Assembly (NCBI RefSeq): GCF_902506295.1
Contig: NZ_LR733312.1
Span: 1,403,670 to 1,467,669, forward strand
Length of the DNA stretch: 64,000 nt
DNA from: Luteimonas sp. 9C
GTDB taxonomy: Bacteria; Pseudomonadota; Gammaproteobacteria; Xanthomonadales; Xanthomonadaceae
Direction of reading: 5' to 3'
The notes beneath the pieces were generated by a model that was not told the DNA's origin, did no database searches, and saw only the letters and a program-made list of their open reading frames with translations. Made by a program: the position numbers and the translations under genes. Shown piece by piece: positions 1 through 8,546 of the stretch; the first letter of the stretch is position 1; each line of letters opens with the position of its first letter.

Positions 1-170
1 AGGACGCGCCACGGCAATCGATCCTGCCCGGTCCGTCGCGCCGGGATGGCGCGTGCGCCGGTGCGCAGCAACGAAGTGCGGTGCTCCTCTTCAGGTTCTC
101 CTGGCCCACCGTCCGCCCCATGCGTGGCCGGCTGCGGAGCGCGCTCGGCTAACGGAGACGTAACGCCTGA

Positions 171-836
171 ATGCGCGTTCCGGGACACACTCGGGCCATG
201 CCATGTCCAGACCGCCACCTCGATCTCGGCTGCGGCGACGCGCCGCGCAACCCCTACGGCCGTGCCCAGCTGTGCGGCATCGACATCCGCGCACCTGAGG
301 GAGATGTCGCCCACGAACACCGCACCGCGAATCTCGTTGTCGGGCCGATTCCCTACCCCGACGACAGCTTCGGATCGGTGTCGGCATTCGATTTCATCGA
401 ACACGTGCCGCGGATCTTTCCCGACGGCCAGGGCGGCACGCGCTTTCCCTTCATCGAGCTGATGAACGAGATCTGGCGCGTACTGGCGCACGACGGCCGG
501 CTGTATGCGTTGACGCCGGCGTTTCCGCATACCGATGCGTTCGTCGACCCGACCCACGTCAACACCATCACCGACGAGAGCCATACGTACTTCTGCGGCC
601 CGTCACCCGACGGCCGCATGTACGGGTTCCACGGCCATTTCGAGATCGTGCGGGTGGTCCGCACGGAACGTGGCGCGGCCTACAGCGCCCTAGCCGGGTC
701 GCCGGAGAACCACGGTCCACGCAAGCTCGCCGCACGCGCCGTGCGCCGCTGGCTGCGGTGGCTGCGCGGCCGCGCGTATACGCCGCGCGCGCCCTACGTG
801 CTGTGGGAACTGCGCGCGGTCAAGTCCGCCCGCTGA
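171..836 (+). CDS. Class I SAM-dependent methyltransferase
   Basis: Predicted 221-residue soluble methyltransferase of unknown substrate. A glycine-rich SAM-binding motif (HLDLGCGDAPRNPYG) lies right at the N-terminus (about residues 17-31), followed by an acidic strand end (GIDIRAPEG) and the post-motif segment FDFIEHVPR, as in Methyltransf_11-type proteins with a D/EH after strand 4. The ATG at 171 has a GGAG 13 bases upstream, which is far; an ATG at 198 would start only seven residues before motif I and is possible. The last 40 residues are basic. The gene converges on the MFS gene with a 6-base gap. Family assignment is firm; the substrate cannot be told from sequence. Confidence 0.8.
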   Translation: MRVPGHTRAMPCPDRHLDLGCGDAPRNPYGRAQLCGIDIRAPEGDVAHEHRTANLVVGPIPYPDDSFGSVSAFDFIEHVPRIFPDGQGGTRFPFIELMNEIWRVLAHDGRLYALTPAFPHTDAFVDPTHVNTITDESHTYFCGPSPDGRMYGFHGHFEIVRVVRTERGAAYSALAGSPENHGPRKLAARAVRRWLRWLRGRAYTPRAPYVLWELRAVKSAR

Positions 837-842
837 AACGCG

Positions 843-2270
843 TCAGCCCTGATCGCTGGTCTCGACCACGCGCCCGGGGATGCGATGGGTGCGGCCGAGC
901 TGGGCGAAGATCGCCGCCGACGCCAGCGTCAGCGCGCCGATGCAGACGAAGGTCCAGCGGAACGCCGCGAGCACCGGTGCATCGCCGGCCGGCGCGCCGC
1001 TGAAGGCGCCGAGCAGACCACCGGCGGTAGCGACGCCCAAACTCATCGCCAGCATCATCACCATCGACAGCAGGCTGTTGCCGGCGCTCGCTTCCGGTCC
1101 GCCGAGATCGCGCAGCGCGAGGGTGTTCATGGCGGTGAACTGCAGGGAATTGACCGCACCGAAGATCGCGAACTGCACGATGTGCAGCCAGGTCGGCTGG
1201 CCCACGTCGACCAGCGCGAAGCTCGCCATCGTCAGGCCGGTCAGCACGGTGTTGACAACCAGCACGTTGCGGTAGCCGAAGCGCTGGACCAGGGGCACGA
1301 CGATGCGCTTGGAGAACATGCCGGCCAGCGCGACGGGAATCATCATCAGGCCGGCGTGCGTGGGCGGATATCCCAATGCGACCTGCAGCAGCAGCGGAAT
1401 CATGTAGGGCATGCCGCTGCTGCCCAGGCGCGCGAACAGGTTGCCGAGCAGGCCGACGCTGAAGGTGCGCGTGCGGAACAGCGTCAGCGGAAACAGCGGG
1501 GCGACCGCTCGCGCCGCATGCAGCCAGTACGCGACCAGCGCCGCGAGACCGGTGACCAGCAGCACGACCAGCGCCGCATGCCGCGCGGCGTTGCCCGACA
1601 GGGCCTCGACCGACAGCGAGATCGCGATCATGCCGAACGCCAGCAACGCATAGCCCGGCAGATCGAAGCGCGACACCGGCGCACGCAGGTCGGGCATCCA
1701 TTTCAGGGCCGCGATCGCGCCGAGCACGCCCAGCGGCAGATTGATCAGGAAGATCCAGTGCCAGGACGCGACATCGGCCAGCCAGCCGCCGAGCGCCGGG
1801 CCGATCAGCGGCCCGATCAAGCCGGGCACGGTGACGAAGCTCATCGCGGCGAGGAACGCCGTGCGCGGCACCGCGCGCAACACGGACAGCCGGCCGACGG
1901 GCAGCATCATGGCGCCGCCGATGCCCTGCAGCACCCGCGCGGCGACCAGCGCGTCGAGATCCTGGGACAGCGCGCAGGCCAGCGAGCCGGCCGAGAACAG
2001 TACGATCGCCGCGACGAACAGACGCCGCGTGCCGAAGCGGTCGGCGAGCCAGCCCGATGCGGGAATCAGCATCGCCACCGTCAGCGCGTAGGCGACGACG
2101 ACCGACTGCATCCGCAGCGGCGACTGCCCCAGGTCGACCGCCATCGAAGGCAGCGCGGTGTTGACGATCGTGGTGTCCAGCATCTGCATGAACACCGCCG
2201 CGGCCACCAGCCACAGCATCGGCCGGAACGGCCGCAGCAGCGCCGCATCACGTTCGCGCGGGTCGCTCAT
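843..2270 (-). CDS. MFS drug-type exporter, DHA2 (EmrB/QacA) family
   Basis: Predicted 475-residue inner-membrane proton-coupled exporter. The N-terminal helix carries the DHA2 signature around DTTIVNTALP, and helices 2-3 carry the loop motif GWLADRFGTRR typical of MFS proteins. About 14 hydrophobic segments are present, matching the 14-TM DHA2 class. The ATG overlaps the stop codon of the hutG-like gene by 4 bases (ATGA), so the two are co-transcribed and probably translationally coupled. A longer reading in the same frame up to 2789 runs through hutG in another frame and is not real. There is no membrane-fusion partner gene beside it, so a tripartite pump is not supported here. The substrate is unknown. 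Confidence 0.88.
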   Translation of the reverse strand: MSDPRERDAALLRPFRPMLWLVAAAVFMQMLDTTIVNTALPSMAVDLGQSPLRMQSVVVAYALTVAMLIPASGWLADRFGTRRLFVAAIVLFSAGSLACALSQDLDALVAARVLQGIGGAMMLPVGRLSVLRAVPRTAFLAAMSFVTVPGLIGPLIGPALGGWLADVASWHWIFLINLPLGVLGAIAALKWMPDLRAPVSRFDLPGYALLAFGMIAISLSVEALSGNAARHAALVVLLVTGLAALVAYWLHAARAVAPLFPLTLFRTRTFSVGLLGNLFARLGSSGMPYMIPLLLQVALGYPPTHAGLMMIPVALAGMFSKRIVVPLVQRFGYRNVLVVNTVLTGLTMASFALVDVGQPTWLHIVQFAIFGAVNSLQFTAMNTLALRDLGGPEASAGNSLLSMVMMLAMSLGVATAGGLLGAFSGAPAGDAPVLAAFRWTFVCIGALTLASAAIFAQLGRTHRIPGRVVETSDQG

Positions 2271-3064
2271 GCGGCGCGCGCGTACCCGATCGCGTCCGCG
2301 ATCAACGTGTGCAACAGCGGCTGCAGGCGGGCCGCGCGAGCACCGTCCCAGGCGAACGTCGCTTCGTCCATGTAGCAGCGCTGGCTGATCTCCAGCTGCA
2401 CCGCTTCGATCCCGTCCTGCGGGCGTCCGTAGTGCCGGGTGATGTGGCCGCCCTTGAAACGGCCGTTGGCGACGAAGCCGAAGGCCGACTGCGCCGCCAG
2501 CAGCGCGGTCATCCGCGCTTCCAGCGCCGGACTGCAGCTCGCGCCGCTGGCCGTGCCGAGATTGAGATCGGGCAGCGGACCTTCGAAGAGGAACGGCAGC
2601 GTGCCGCGGATCGAATGCGCTTCCCACAGCACCACCCGGCCATGCGCGGTGCGCAGGCGTTCGAGCTCGGCGGCGAGTGCGGCGTGATACGGACGCCAGT
2701 AGGTGTCGACGCGCGTGGTGATTTCCTGGGGCGTCGGCTCGGCGCCCGGCGCGTACACCGGGCCGCCATCGAAGCGCACCACCGGACACAGGCCCGTCGT
2801 GTTCTGGCCCGGATACAGCGAGACGTCGTCTTCGGACCGGTTCAGATCCACGACATAACGCGACTGCGTCGGGACCAGCATCGAGGCGCCGAGTGTGCGC
2901 GCGAATGCGTAGAGGTCGGCGACATGCCAGTCGGTGTCCGGCACGCGGCGGGCTTTATCGGTCAGCCGCGACGCGATCGCGTCGGGCACACGCGTGCCGT
3001 TGTGCGGAATGCTGATCAGCAGCGGCGCGTCGCCGCGATGGAGGTCGAACAGGTCGGTGCGCAT
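2267..3064 (-). CDS. hutG: N-formylglutamate deformylase (amidohydrolase)
   Basis: Predicted 265-residue cytosolic zinc hydrolase converting N-formylglutamate to glutamate and formate, the last step of the five-step histidine degradation route. The family signature is clear: ISIPHNGT near residue 20, DTDWHVADLY, RYVVDLNRSEDD, and the C-terminal GGHITRHYG plus QLEISQRCYMDE. Length is normal for the family. No other hut gene (hutH, U, I) is in the window, and the gene is coupled by ATGA to an MFS exporter, so it may act on a different formylated or acylated amino acid. The function name is by family; the pathway is inferred. Confidence 0.85.
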   Translation of the reverse strand: MRTDLFDLHRGDAPLLISIPHNGTRVPDAIASRLTDKARRVPDTDWHVADLYAFARTLGASMLVPTQSRYVVDLNRSEDDVSLYPGQNTTGLCPVVRFDGGPVYAPGAEPTPQEITTRVDTYWRPYHAALAAELERLRTAHGRVVLWEAHSIRGTLPFLFEGPLPDLNLGTASGASCSPALEARMTALLAAQSAFGFVANGRFKGGHITRHYGRPQDGIEAVQLEISQRCYMDEATFAWDGARAARLQPLLHTLIADAIGYARAA

Positions 3065-3115
3065 CGGCGCATTGTAGGCGCGGTCCGGGGATGCCGGCGT
3101 CCGCGCCGGGGGCGC

Positions 3116-4507
3116 TCAACGCATCAGCACCACTTCCTCGGCGCTGGTGGGGTGGATCGCGACGGTGTCGTGCAGATCGTCGAGGGTCGCGCCCATCTTC
3201 AGCGCGACCGCGAACCCCTGCAGGATCTCGTCGGCCGCATCGCCGAGCAGATGGATGCCGACCACGCGACGTTCGTCGCCGACGCAGATGAGCTTGAACA
3301 GGCTGCGCTGGGTCGACTCGGCCAGCGCCTCGCGCATCGGGCGGAAATTGCTGCGATAGACGTGCACGTCGTCGCCATGCACCTCGCGCGCCTGCGCCTC
3401 GGTCAGACCCACCATCGCCAGCGGCGGATGCGAGAACACCACCGACGGCACGTTGTCGGCATCGAGCTTCGCGTCGGGCTTGCCGCCGAACAGGCGATCG
3501 CAGAGCCGGCGGGCCGCGGCGATCGCCACCGGGGTCAACGTGGGGCCGCAGCCGCAGATGTCACCGACCGCATACACGCCCGGCGCAGGCGTGGCCTGCC
3601 AGGCGTCGACGGGAATGTTGCCGCCCGCATCCGGCGTGATGCCGACACTGTCCAGTCCGAGATCCCCGGTGTTGGGCCGGCGCCCGGTCGCGAACAGCAC
3701 CGCGTCGTAGCCGCTCCGCAGGCTGCCGTCGACGGCCTCGAGCTGCAGGCGGCCGTCGGCTTCGCGGTGCAGGGCCTTGAGCCCGTAGCCGAACACCAGA
3801 TCGATGCCCTGCTGGCAGTAGTTCTCCTGCAGTTGGGTGACGAGTTCGGCATCGGCCTGGCGCAGCAGGCGCTGCTCGCGCACGCAGATATCGACCTGGC
3901 TGCCCAGCGCCTGCAGCACGCCACCGAGTTCGATGGCGATGTAGCCGCCGCCGATGATCGCCACCCGCGGCGGCGCATCGCACCAGCGGAAGAAGTCGTC
4001 GGAGATCGCACCCAGTTCGGCACCCGGGACATCGGGGCGCACCGGATGGGAGCCGGCGGCCAGCACGATGTGCGGCGCGGTCAGACAGGTGCCGTCTTCG
4101 CATTCGACGCGATCTTGCCCGGCCAGCCGCCCGCGCGACGGCAGCACCAGAATCCCGTCGCGGTCGAGCCGCTTGCGGTAGCTCTCGTGGATGCCGTGGA
4201 TGTAGCGCTGACGGTCGGTGATGAACTTCGGCCAGTCGAAGCCGCCGCGCCCGTCCGCCGGCAGGTCGAACCCCAGTTGCGCGGCCTGCCGGATGCGCTG
4301 CCCCAGATCGGCCGCCAGCCACATGGCCTTCTTCGGCACGCAGCCCACGTTGACGCAGGTACCGCCCAGCAGCTGCGGCTCGAGCACCGCGACGCGCTGG
4401 CCGTATTCGGCCGCGCGGAACGCCGCGGCCAGTCCGCCGGAACCGCCGCCGATGACGATGAGGTCGAAGTGCAACAGCGCGGCGTCGTCGTGTCGATCAG
4501 CGCTCAT
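3116..4507 (-). CDS. gor: Glutathione-disulfide reductase
   Basis: Predicted 463-residue FAD- and NADPH-dependent flavoenzyme that reduces glutathione disulfide. Visible features in order: FAD-binding GGGSGGLAAAFRA near residue 20, redox-active disulfide in GGTCVNVGCVPKK, the NAD(P)H-binding fold at IIGGGYIAIELGG, the second FAD motif in YAVGDICG, and the C-terminal HPTSAEE loop with the catalytic base His-Glu. Length is close to the usual 450 residues. The ATG overlaps the stop of the upstream amino-acid oxidase gene by 4 bases, so the two form an operon. A glutathione-linked Kef-type transporter lies about 7 kb away but is not in the same operon. Confidence 0.92.
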   Translation of the reverse strand: MSADRHDDAALLHFDLIVIGGGSGGLAAAFRAAEYGQRVAVLEPQLLGGTCVNVGCVPKKAMWLAADLGQRIRQAAQLGFDLPADGRGGFDWPKFITDRQRYIHGIHESYRKRLDRDGILVLPSRGRLAGQDRVECEDGTCLTAPHIVLAAGSHPVRPDVPGAELGAISDDFFRWCDAPPRVAIIGGGYIAIELGGVLQALGSQVDICVREQRLLRQADAELVTQLQENYCQQGIDLVFGYGLKALHREADGRLQLEAVDGSLRSGYDAVLFATGRRPNTGDLGLDSVGITPDAGGNIPVDAWQATPAPGVYAVGDICGCGPTLTPVAIAAARRLCDRLFGGKPDAKLDADNVPSVVFSHPPLAMVGLTEAQAREVHGDDVHVYRSNFRPMREALAESTQRSLFKLICVGDERRVVGIHLLGDAADEILQGFAVALKMGATLDDLHDTVAIHPTSAEEVVLMR

Positions 4508-5751
4508 GCGAACCGCGCCGGTGCGTAGGGCGCAGGGTCGAAGCGCGGCGCGCGGCCGCAGATCAGATCGCTCATCAGGTGTCCGGTTGCCACGCTCATG
4601 CTGACCCCGAGCATGCCATGCCCGGTCGCGAGCCAGAGGTGACGATGGCCCGGCGCACGCCCCAGGATCGGCACGTCGTCGACGCTGACCGGGCGCCAGC
4701 CGTACCACTCTTCCTCGCGCACCGGACCGACCGGTTCGATCAGGTATTCCCGCGCAGACCGCTCCAGCGCATCGAGCCGCACCCGGTTGAGCGAGCGGTC
4801 GTAGCCGGAGAATTCCATCGTGCTGCCGAGCCGGAATCCGCTGTCCCATACGGTGACGCAGACGCTGCGCTCATGCAGCACCATCGGCCTGCGCGGCGCG
4901 ATCGCAGGACGCGAATAGGTGATGGAGTACCCCTTCCCGGGCTGTACCGGCACCCGCAACCGCAAGGACTTCGCCAGCAGCGGTGACCAGGCGCCGGTCG
5001 CCAGCAGCAGATCCCGACCCGCGAATGCGCCGGCGCTCGTCGCAGCGCGCACGCCGTCGCCGGTCTCTTCGATCGAATGCACCTCGCAGTGTTCGACCAG
5101 TTGCCCGCCCAGCGCGCGGAACGCCTGCGCGAGTCCCGCGACATAACGATCGGGACGCAGGCGCGCGTCGCCGGGAAAGCGGATCGCGCCGACCACGCCT
5201 TCGCGCAATGCCGGTTCCTGACGCAGATAGTCGGGGCCGTCGATGCGTTCGACCGCGACCCCGAGCGCGCGCAACTGCGTGGCCTCGTCTTCGAACCCAT
5301 CGAAATCGGCGCGGTCGCGGTAAACGTAGTCGACGCCGGAGGCCTCGAATTCGCAGTCGATGCCCAAGGTCTCCAGCCACGCCGGAAATGTATCGCGGGA
5401 CGCTTCGAGAATCGTCGAACGCGCGTGCATCGCGCGCAGCCAGTCGGTCCGGTTGCAATGGCCGGCGAACCCGAGCATCCAGCGCCACAGCGCCGGATCC
5501 ACGCGGGGACTCACCCGGAACGGCGCGTCGGGCATCAGCATCCAGCGCAACGCTTTCGCCACAGTGCCGGGCGCGGTGAGGGGCGCGGCGTGACTCGGGG
5601 TGATCGTGCCGCAATTGCCGTGCGAACTGCCGCAACCCGCGGTACCGGCCTCGAGCACGCGCACGCTGCGGCCCGCCTGCAGCAGCGCGATGCCACTGGC
5701 GAGACCGATGACCCCACCGCCGACGATCAGCACGTCGTCCCGCGCACTCAC
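4504..5751 (-). CDS. D-amino-acid dehydrogenase-like FAD oxidoreductase
   Basis: Predicted 415-residue member of the DAO/DadA family, oxidising an amine or D-amino acid with FAD. The N-terminal dinucleotide fold is VLIVGGGVIGLASGIALLQ. The GxGSS-HGN-G region (residues about 40-48) and the C-terminal WYGWRPVSVDDVPILGR plus ATGHGMLGVSMS are typical of DadA proteins, which usually run to 410-435 residues. It is the first gene of an overlapping pair with glutathione reductase. No alanine racemase (dadX) is beside it, so a role in D-alanine catabolism is not shown; other substrates, for example hydroxyproline or opine-type amino acids, are possible. Confidence 0.82.
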   Translation of the reverse strand: MSARDDVLIVGGGVIGLASGIALLQAGRSVRVLEAGTAGCGSSHGNCGTITPSHAAPLTAPGTVAKALRWMLMPDAPFRVSPRVDPALWRWMLGFAGHCNRTDWLRAMHARSTILEASRDTFPAWLETLGIDCEFEASGVDYVYRDRADFDGFEDEATQLRALGVAVERIDGPDYLRQEPALREGVVGAIRFPGDARLRPDRYVAGLAQAFRALGGQLVEHCEVHSIEETGDGVRAATSAGAFAGRDLLLATGAWSPLLAKSLRLRVPVQPGKGYSITYSRPAIAPRRPMVLHERSVCVTVWDSGFRLGSTMEFSGYDRSLNRVRLDALERSAREYLIEPVGPVREEEWYGWRPVSVDDVPILGRAPGHRHLWLATGHGMLGVSMSVATGHLMSDLICGRAPRFDPAPYAPARFA

Positions 5752-5761
5752 GCCGGCGCCC

Positions 5762-6997
5762 TCACGGCAGCGCGGGGATGCGCCGCCAACCCGGGCGACG
5801 CCCGTAGGTCAGCCAGCGCCAGGTCCACTCCATCGGTCCATAGCGGTGGTGCGACAGCCACGCATGACTGATCACGATCTGCAGCGCGAAGACGCCCAGC
5901 ACGATGCCGGTCTGCGCCGCGCGGCCCGGTGCGCCGAACAGGCCGGCGCCGTAGCCGTAGAACAGCAGCGAGCACAGCAGCGACTGGCCGAGGTAATGCG
6001 TCAGGGCCATGCGCCCCACCGGCGCGAACACGCCGAGCACGCGCGCGCCTGCGTTGCTGGTCCAGGCGAGCACGACCAGCGCGACATAGGCCAGTGACAG
6101 GGGCAGCGCGCCGCACAGCATCAGGCCCTGCGCGAGGACCGCGCGTGGATCCATCGCACCGAGGGGGAACGTCGTGCCCACGCTGACCGCGACCGCGGTG
6201 AACGCCAGGCCGGCCGGCAGGGTGAACGCCAGCAGGCGCCACCAGAACCGTCGATGCGCAGCCGGCGCCTGCAGCCAGCCGCCGGACATCAGCCAGCTGC
6301 CGACCAGGAACACGCCCAGCACCATCGGCACGAGCATCGTCTGGCCCATCAGCCCCATCTGCGCGTAGTCGCCAACCCGCTGGACCAGCACGGCGATGAA
6401 GCCCCCCTCGGGATACACCGTCGCCGCACGTGCGGCGCTGGCCGCCATCGGTGCGGACATCTCGGCGAGCACGGTGTCGGGCAGCATGAACATGATCGCG
6501 GCGAACACCAGATACAGCGCGGCGATGCCGGCGTAGAGGGCCAGTCCGGTGAGCAGCTGCCATTTCGGCGCCATCGCGCGCATCGCCATCAGGGCCGCGC
6601 CGGCGATCGCATAGGTATGCAGGATGTCGCCGGGCCACAACAGCACGATGTGCAGCACACCGAACAGCAGCAACGCCGCCATCCGGCGCAGGAACACGCG
6701 CTCGACCGACAGTCCGGCGGCAGCGATGCGTCCGCTCATCAGCACGAAGCCCATGCCGAACAGCAGCGAGAACATCGTCCAGAACTTGCCGGCGACGAAC
6801 ACGTGCACGCCCCACGCGACCGCGTAATCGAGCCCCGCGGCATCGGGCGCGATGCCCGAGCCCATCTGTTGCATCGGCCGGTTGAACCATTCGATGTTCA
6901 TCGCGAACACGCCGAGCAGCGCGATCCCGCGCAGCACGTCCATCACTTCGAGACGCTGACCGGTGGGTACCGGTCCGAGCGCGGCCTGGGTCTGCAT
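5762..6997 (-). CDS. DUF418-family membrane protein
   Basis: Predicted 411-residue inner-membrane protein with about nine or ten hydrophobic helices. The N-terminus RLEVMDVLRGIALLGVFAMN and the C-terminal block GRMALTHYLGQSLL, with TGIVLGVFALQI and the final GPMEWTWRWLTYG, are hallmarks of the YeiB/DUF418 family. The family's biochemical role is not established; some members are linked to transport or envelope acyl transfer. The start at 6997 is the ATG just before the conserved N-terminus. It lies 59 bases downstream of the SlyD-like gene on the same strand and 10 bases upstream of the DadA-like gene, so a long minus-strand transcript is possible. Confidence 0.85.
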   Translation of the reverse strand: MQTQAALGPVPTGQRLEVMDVLRGIALLGVFAMNIEWFNRPMQQMGSGIAPDAAGLDYAVAWGVHVFVAGKFWTMFSLLFGMGFVLMSGRIAAAGLSVERVFLRRMAALLLFGVLHIVLLWPGDILHTYAIAGAALMAMRAMAPKWQLLTGLALYAGIAALYLVFAAIMFMLPDTVLAEMSAPMAASAARAATVYPEGGFIAVLVQRVGDYAQMGLMGQTMLVPMVLGVFLVGSWLMSGGWLQAPAAHRRFWWRLLAFTLPAGLAFTAVAVSVGTTFPLGAMDPRAVLAQGLMLCGALPLSLAYVALVVLAWTSNAGARVLGVFAPVGRMALTHYLGQSLLCSLLFYGYGAGLFGAPGRAAQTGIVLGVFALQIVISHAWLSHHRYGPMEWTWRWLTYGRRPGWRRIPALP

Positions 6998-7056
6998 CCT
7001 GCGATCCTCGCGATGTGAATCGCCGCCGGCGTCGATGCCGGCGGCATGGTGCCGGG

Positions 7057-7536
7057 TCAGTGCTGGTGGCCGCCCTCGCCGTGCACGTGGCCGTGCTCGA
7101 CTTCCTCGGTCGAGGCTTCGCGCACTTCGACGATCTCGATGTCGAACTGCAGATCCTTGCCGGCCATCGGATGGTTGAGGTCCACATCGACGACGCTCAT
7201 GCCGACCTTCTCGATCGTCACCGCGCGCGGTCCGAAGCTCGTGTTGAGCACGACCTGCATGCCCGGAGCGATCTTCTGGTCGCCGAAGTGCTTCTTGGGC
7301 ACGCGCTGGCTCATGCCGTCGCGGCGCTCGCCGTAGGCATCGGCTGCGGTCACGTCGGCCTTGAAGGTGTCGCCGGCCTCGTGGCCGTCCATCGCCTTTT
7401 CCAGACCCGGAATGATGTTGCCGTGTCCGAACAGGATCGCCAGCGGCTCGCGCTCGCGCGACGTTTCCACCGGCTCGCCGCCGGCCTCTGCGACGCTGTA
7501 GTGGAAACGGACGACGCGGTCTTTCTCGATCTTCAT
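7057..7536 (-). CDS. slyD: FKBP-type peptidyl-prolyl isomerase, SlyD-like
   Basis: Predicted 159-residue cytosolic FKBP-fold prolyl isomerase and chaperone. The FKBP half-motif GHGNIIPGLEKAMDG and the inserted chaperone flap (about residues 70-130, including DLNHPMAGKDLQFDIEI) match SlyD. The C-terminus ends in a short His-rich tail (HGHVHGEGGHQH), much shorter than the E. coli metal-binding tail but likely able to bind nickel or zinc. Start is the ATG directly before KIEKDRVVRFHY. The gene is divergent from an NlpC/P60 lipoprotein gene with about 90 bases between the starts. Confidence 0.88.
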   Translation of the reverse strand: MKIEKDRVVRFHYSVAEAGGEPVETSREREPLAILFGHGNIIPGLEKAMDGHEAGDTFKADVTAADAYGERRDGMSQRVPKKHFGDQKIAPGMQVVLNTSFGPRAVTIEKVGMSVVDVDLNHPMAGKDLQFDIEIVEVREASTEEVEHGHVHGEGGHQH

Positions 7537-7625
7537 TGCTGGAATATCCGGATAGCGCGGCAGCGCCGCTTGAGGAGGATGTGTGGCTGGGGCAGGATGC
7601 CGCGATGCAATCCACCGGGCGCCCC

Positions 7626-8195
7626 ATGCACGCAACCCCACATTATCCGGACTCCGGCACGCCGGCGCCAATCGCCGGCTGCCGCTGGCTGTTTCCGCTG
7701 CTCGTGGGATGCCTCGCACTGGCCGGCTGCGGTCGTGACGACGTGCGCCCCACCGCGCCGGCCGCGAAGCCACAGGCCGCGACCCGCACGTGGACCCCGG
7801 TCGCTCCGGCCGATCCGGCGGCCGCGAACGCAGTGCTGATGCGGGCGATCAGCCTCGTCGGCACGCCTTACCGCTACGGGGGCAACACGCCCGAGGGCGG
7901 CTTCGACTGCAGCGGGCTGGTGAATTACGTGTTCCGCGACATGCTCGACCTGCGCCTGCCGCGCACCTCGCGCGAACTGTTCGCCTACCAGGGCCCGAAG
8001 ATCGAACCCACCCGCCTGGCCACCGGCGACCTGGTGTTCTTCGGCAGCGGCGGCAGCGTGAGCCATGTCGGCATCTATGTCGGCGAAGGCCGCTTCGTCC
8101 ACGCGCCGAGCACCGGCGGCACCGTGCGGCTGGACCACCTGGACGGCAGCTACTGGGTGCGGAACTACTCCGGCTCCAAGCGCGTCCTGCACTAG
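7626..8195 (+). CDS. NlpC/P60-family cell-wall peptidase, lipoprotein
   Basis: Predicted 189-residue cell-envelope endopeptidase that cleaves peptidoglycan stem peptides. A hydrophobic signal ending in LALAGC (lipobox, Cys about residue 36) predicts an outer-membrane or periplasmic lipoprotein. The NlpC/P60 domain fills the C-terminal 115 residues: catalytic Cys in FDCSGLVNYVF, catalytic His in SHVGIYVGEGRFVHAP. The ATG at 7626 is chosen because it puts the signal peptide near the start; an ATG at 7605 would add seven residues. A paralogue with the same domain follows 351 bases downstream. Confidence 0.88.
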   Translation: MHATPHYPDSGTPAPIAGCRWLFPLLVGCLALAGCGRDDVRPTAPAAKPQAATRTWTPVAPADPAAANAVLMRAISLVGTPYRYGGNTPEGGFDCSGLVNYVFRDMLDLRLPRTSRELFAYQGPKIEPTRLATGDLVFFGSGGSVSHVGIYVGEGRFVHAPSTGGTVRLDHLDGSYWVRNYSGSKRVLH

Positions 8196-8546
8196 CGGGC
8201 CGGACCGGCGCCCGGCGCCGCACGCGGTGGCGGATTGGGCCGCGTCAGCCCGTGCGCAGCCAGACTGACGACCCGAGCGGGCGGAACCGTCTCCGGATGT
8301 CCCGCTGGCGCGGCTTGCGTCAGGACGGATTTCGTCCCGTTCAGCCTTCTCCGCATTCAGACTTTCACATCGTGATGGCACCGGCAATGGCACGGCGCTG
8401 AAACTGAAGTCCCTGCACGCGCTCTTCACGATTTCCGTTCAAAAACGAGGACTTGTACGCATTCATTAATTTTTGTTTAACAACTTTCACATCTTCGTCC
8501 GGTAGCTTCCCCCGCTGGTCCGCGACAATGTGAAACCCACGTGACG
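8196..8546. other. Intergenic region with AT-rich block and short direct repeats
   Basis: No gene is visible in these 351 bases between two NlpC/P60 genes. Around 8450-8495 the sequence turns AT-rich (ATTAATTTTTGTTTAACA), unlike the rest of the window, and is the likely promoter area for the second gene. The pair CGCATTCA plus ACTTTCACATC occurs twice, at 8351-8370 and, with a wider gap, at 8459-8493. What binds there is unknown. Confidence 0.4.

Noticed and set aside
1-170. Possible end of an upstream gene at the left edge
   Set aside because: Frames here have no recognisable sequence and the start of the methyltransferase follows; nothing can be supported.
843-2789. 648-codon extension of the MFS gene
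   Set aside because: The extra N-terminal 173 residues are read out of frame through hutG; the MFS start at 2270 is supported by the ATGA overlap.
2309-4528. 739-codon plus-strand open frame
   Set aside because: It lies antisense to hutG and gor, is Arg/His/Gln-rich and shows no domain. Long antisense frames are expected at this GC content.
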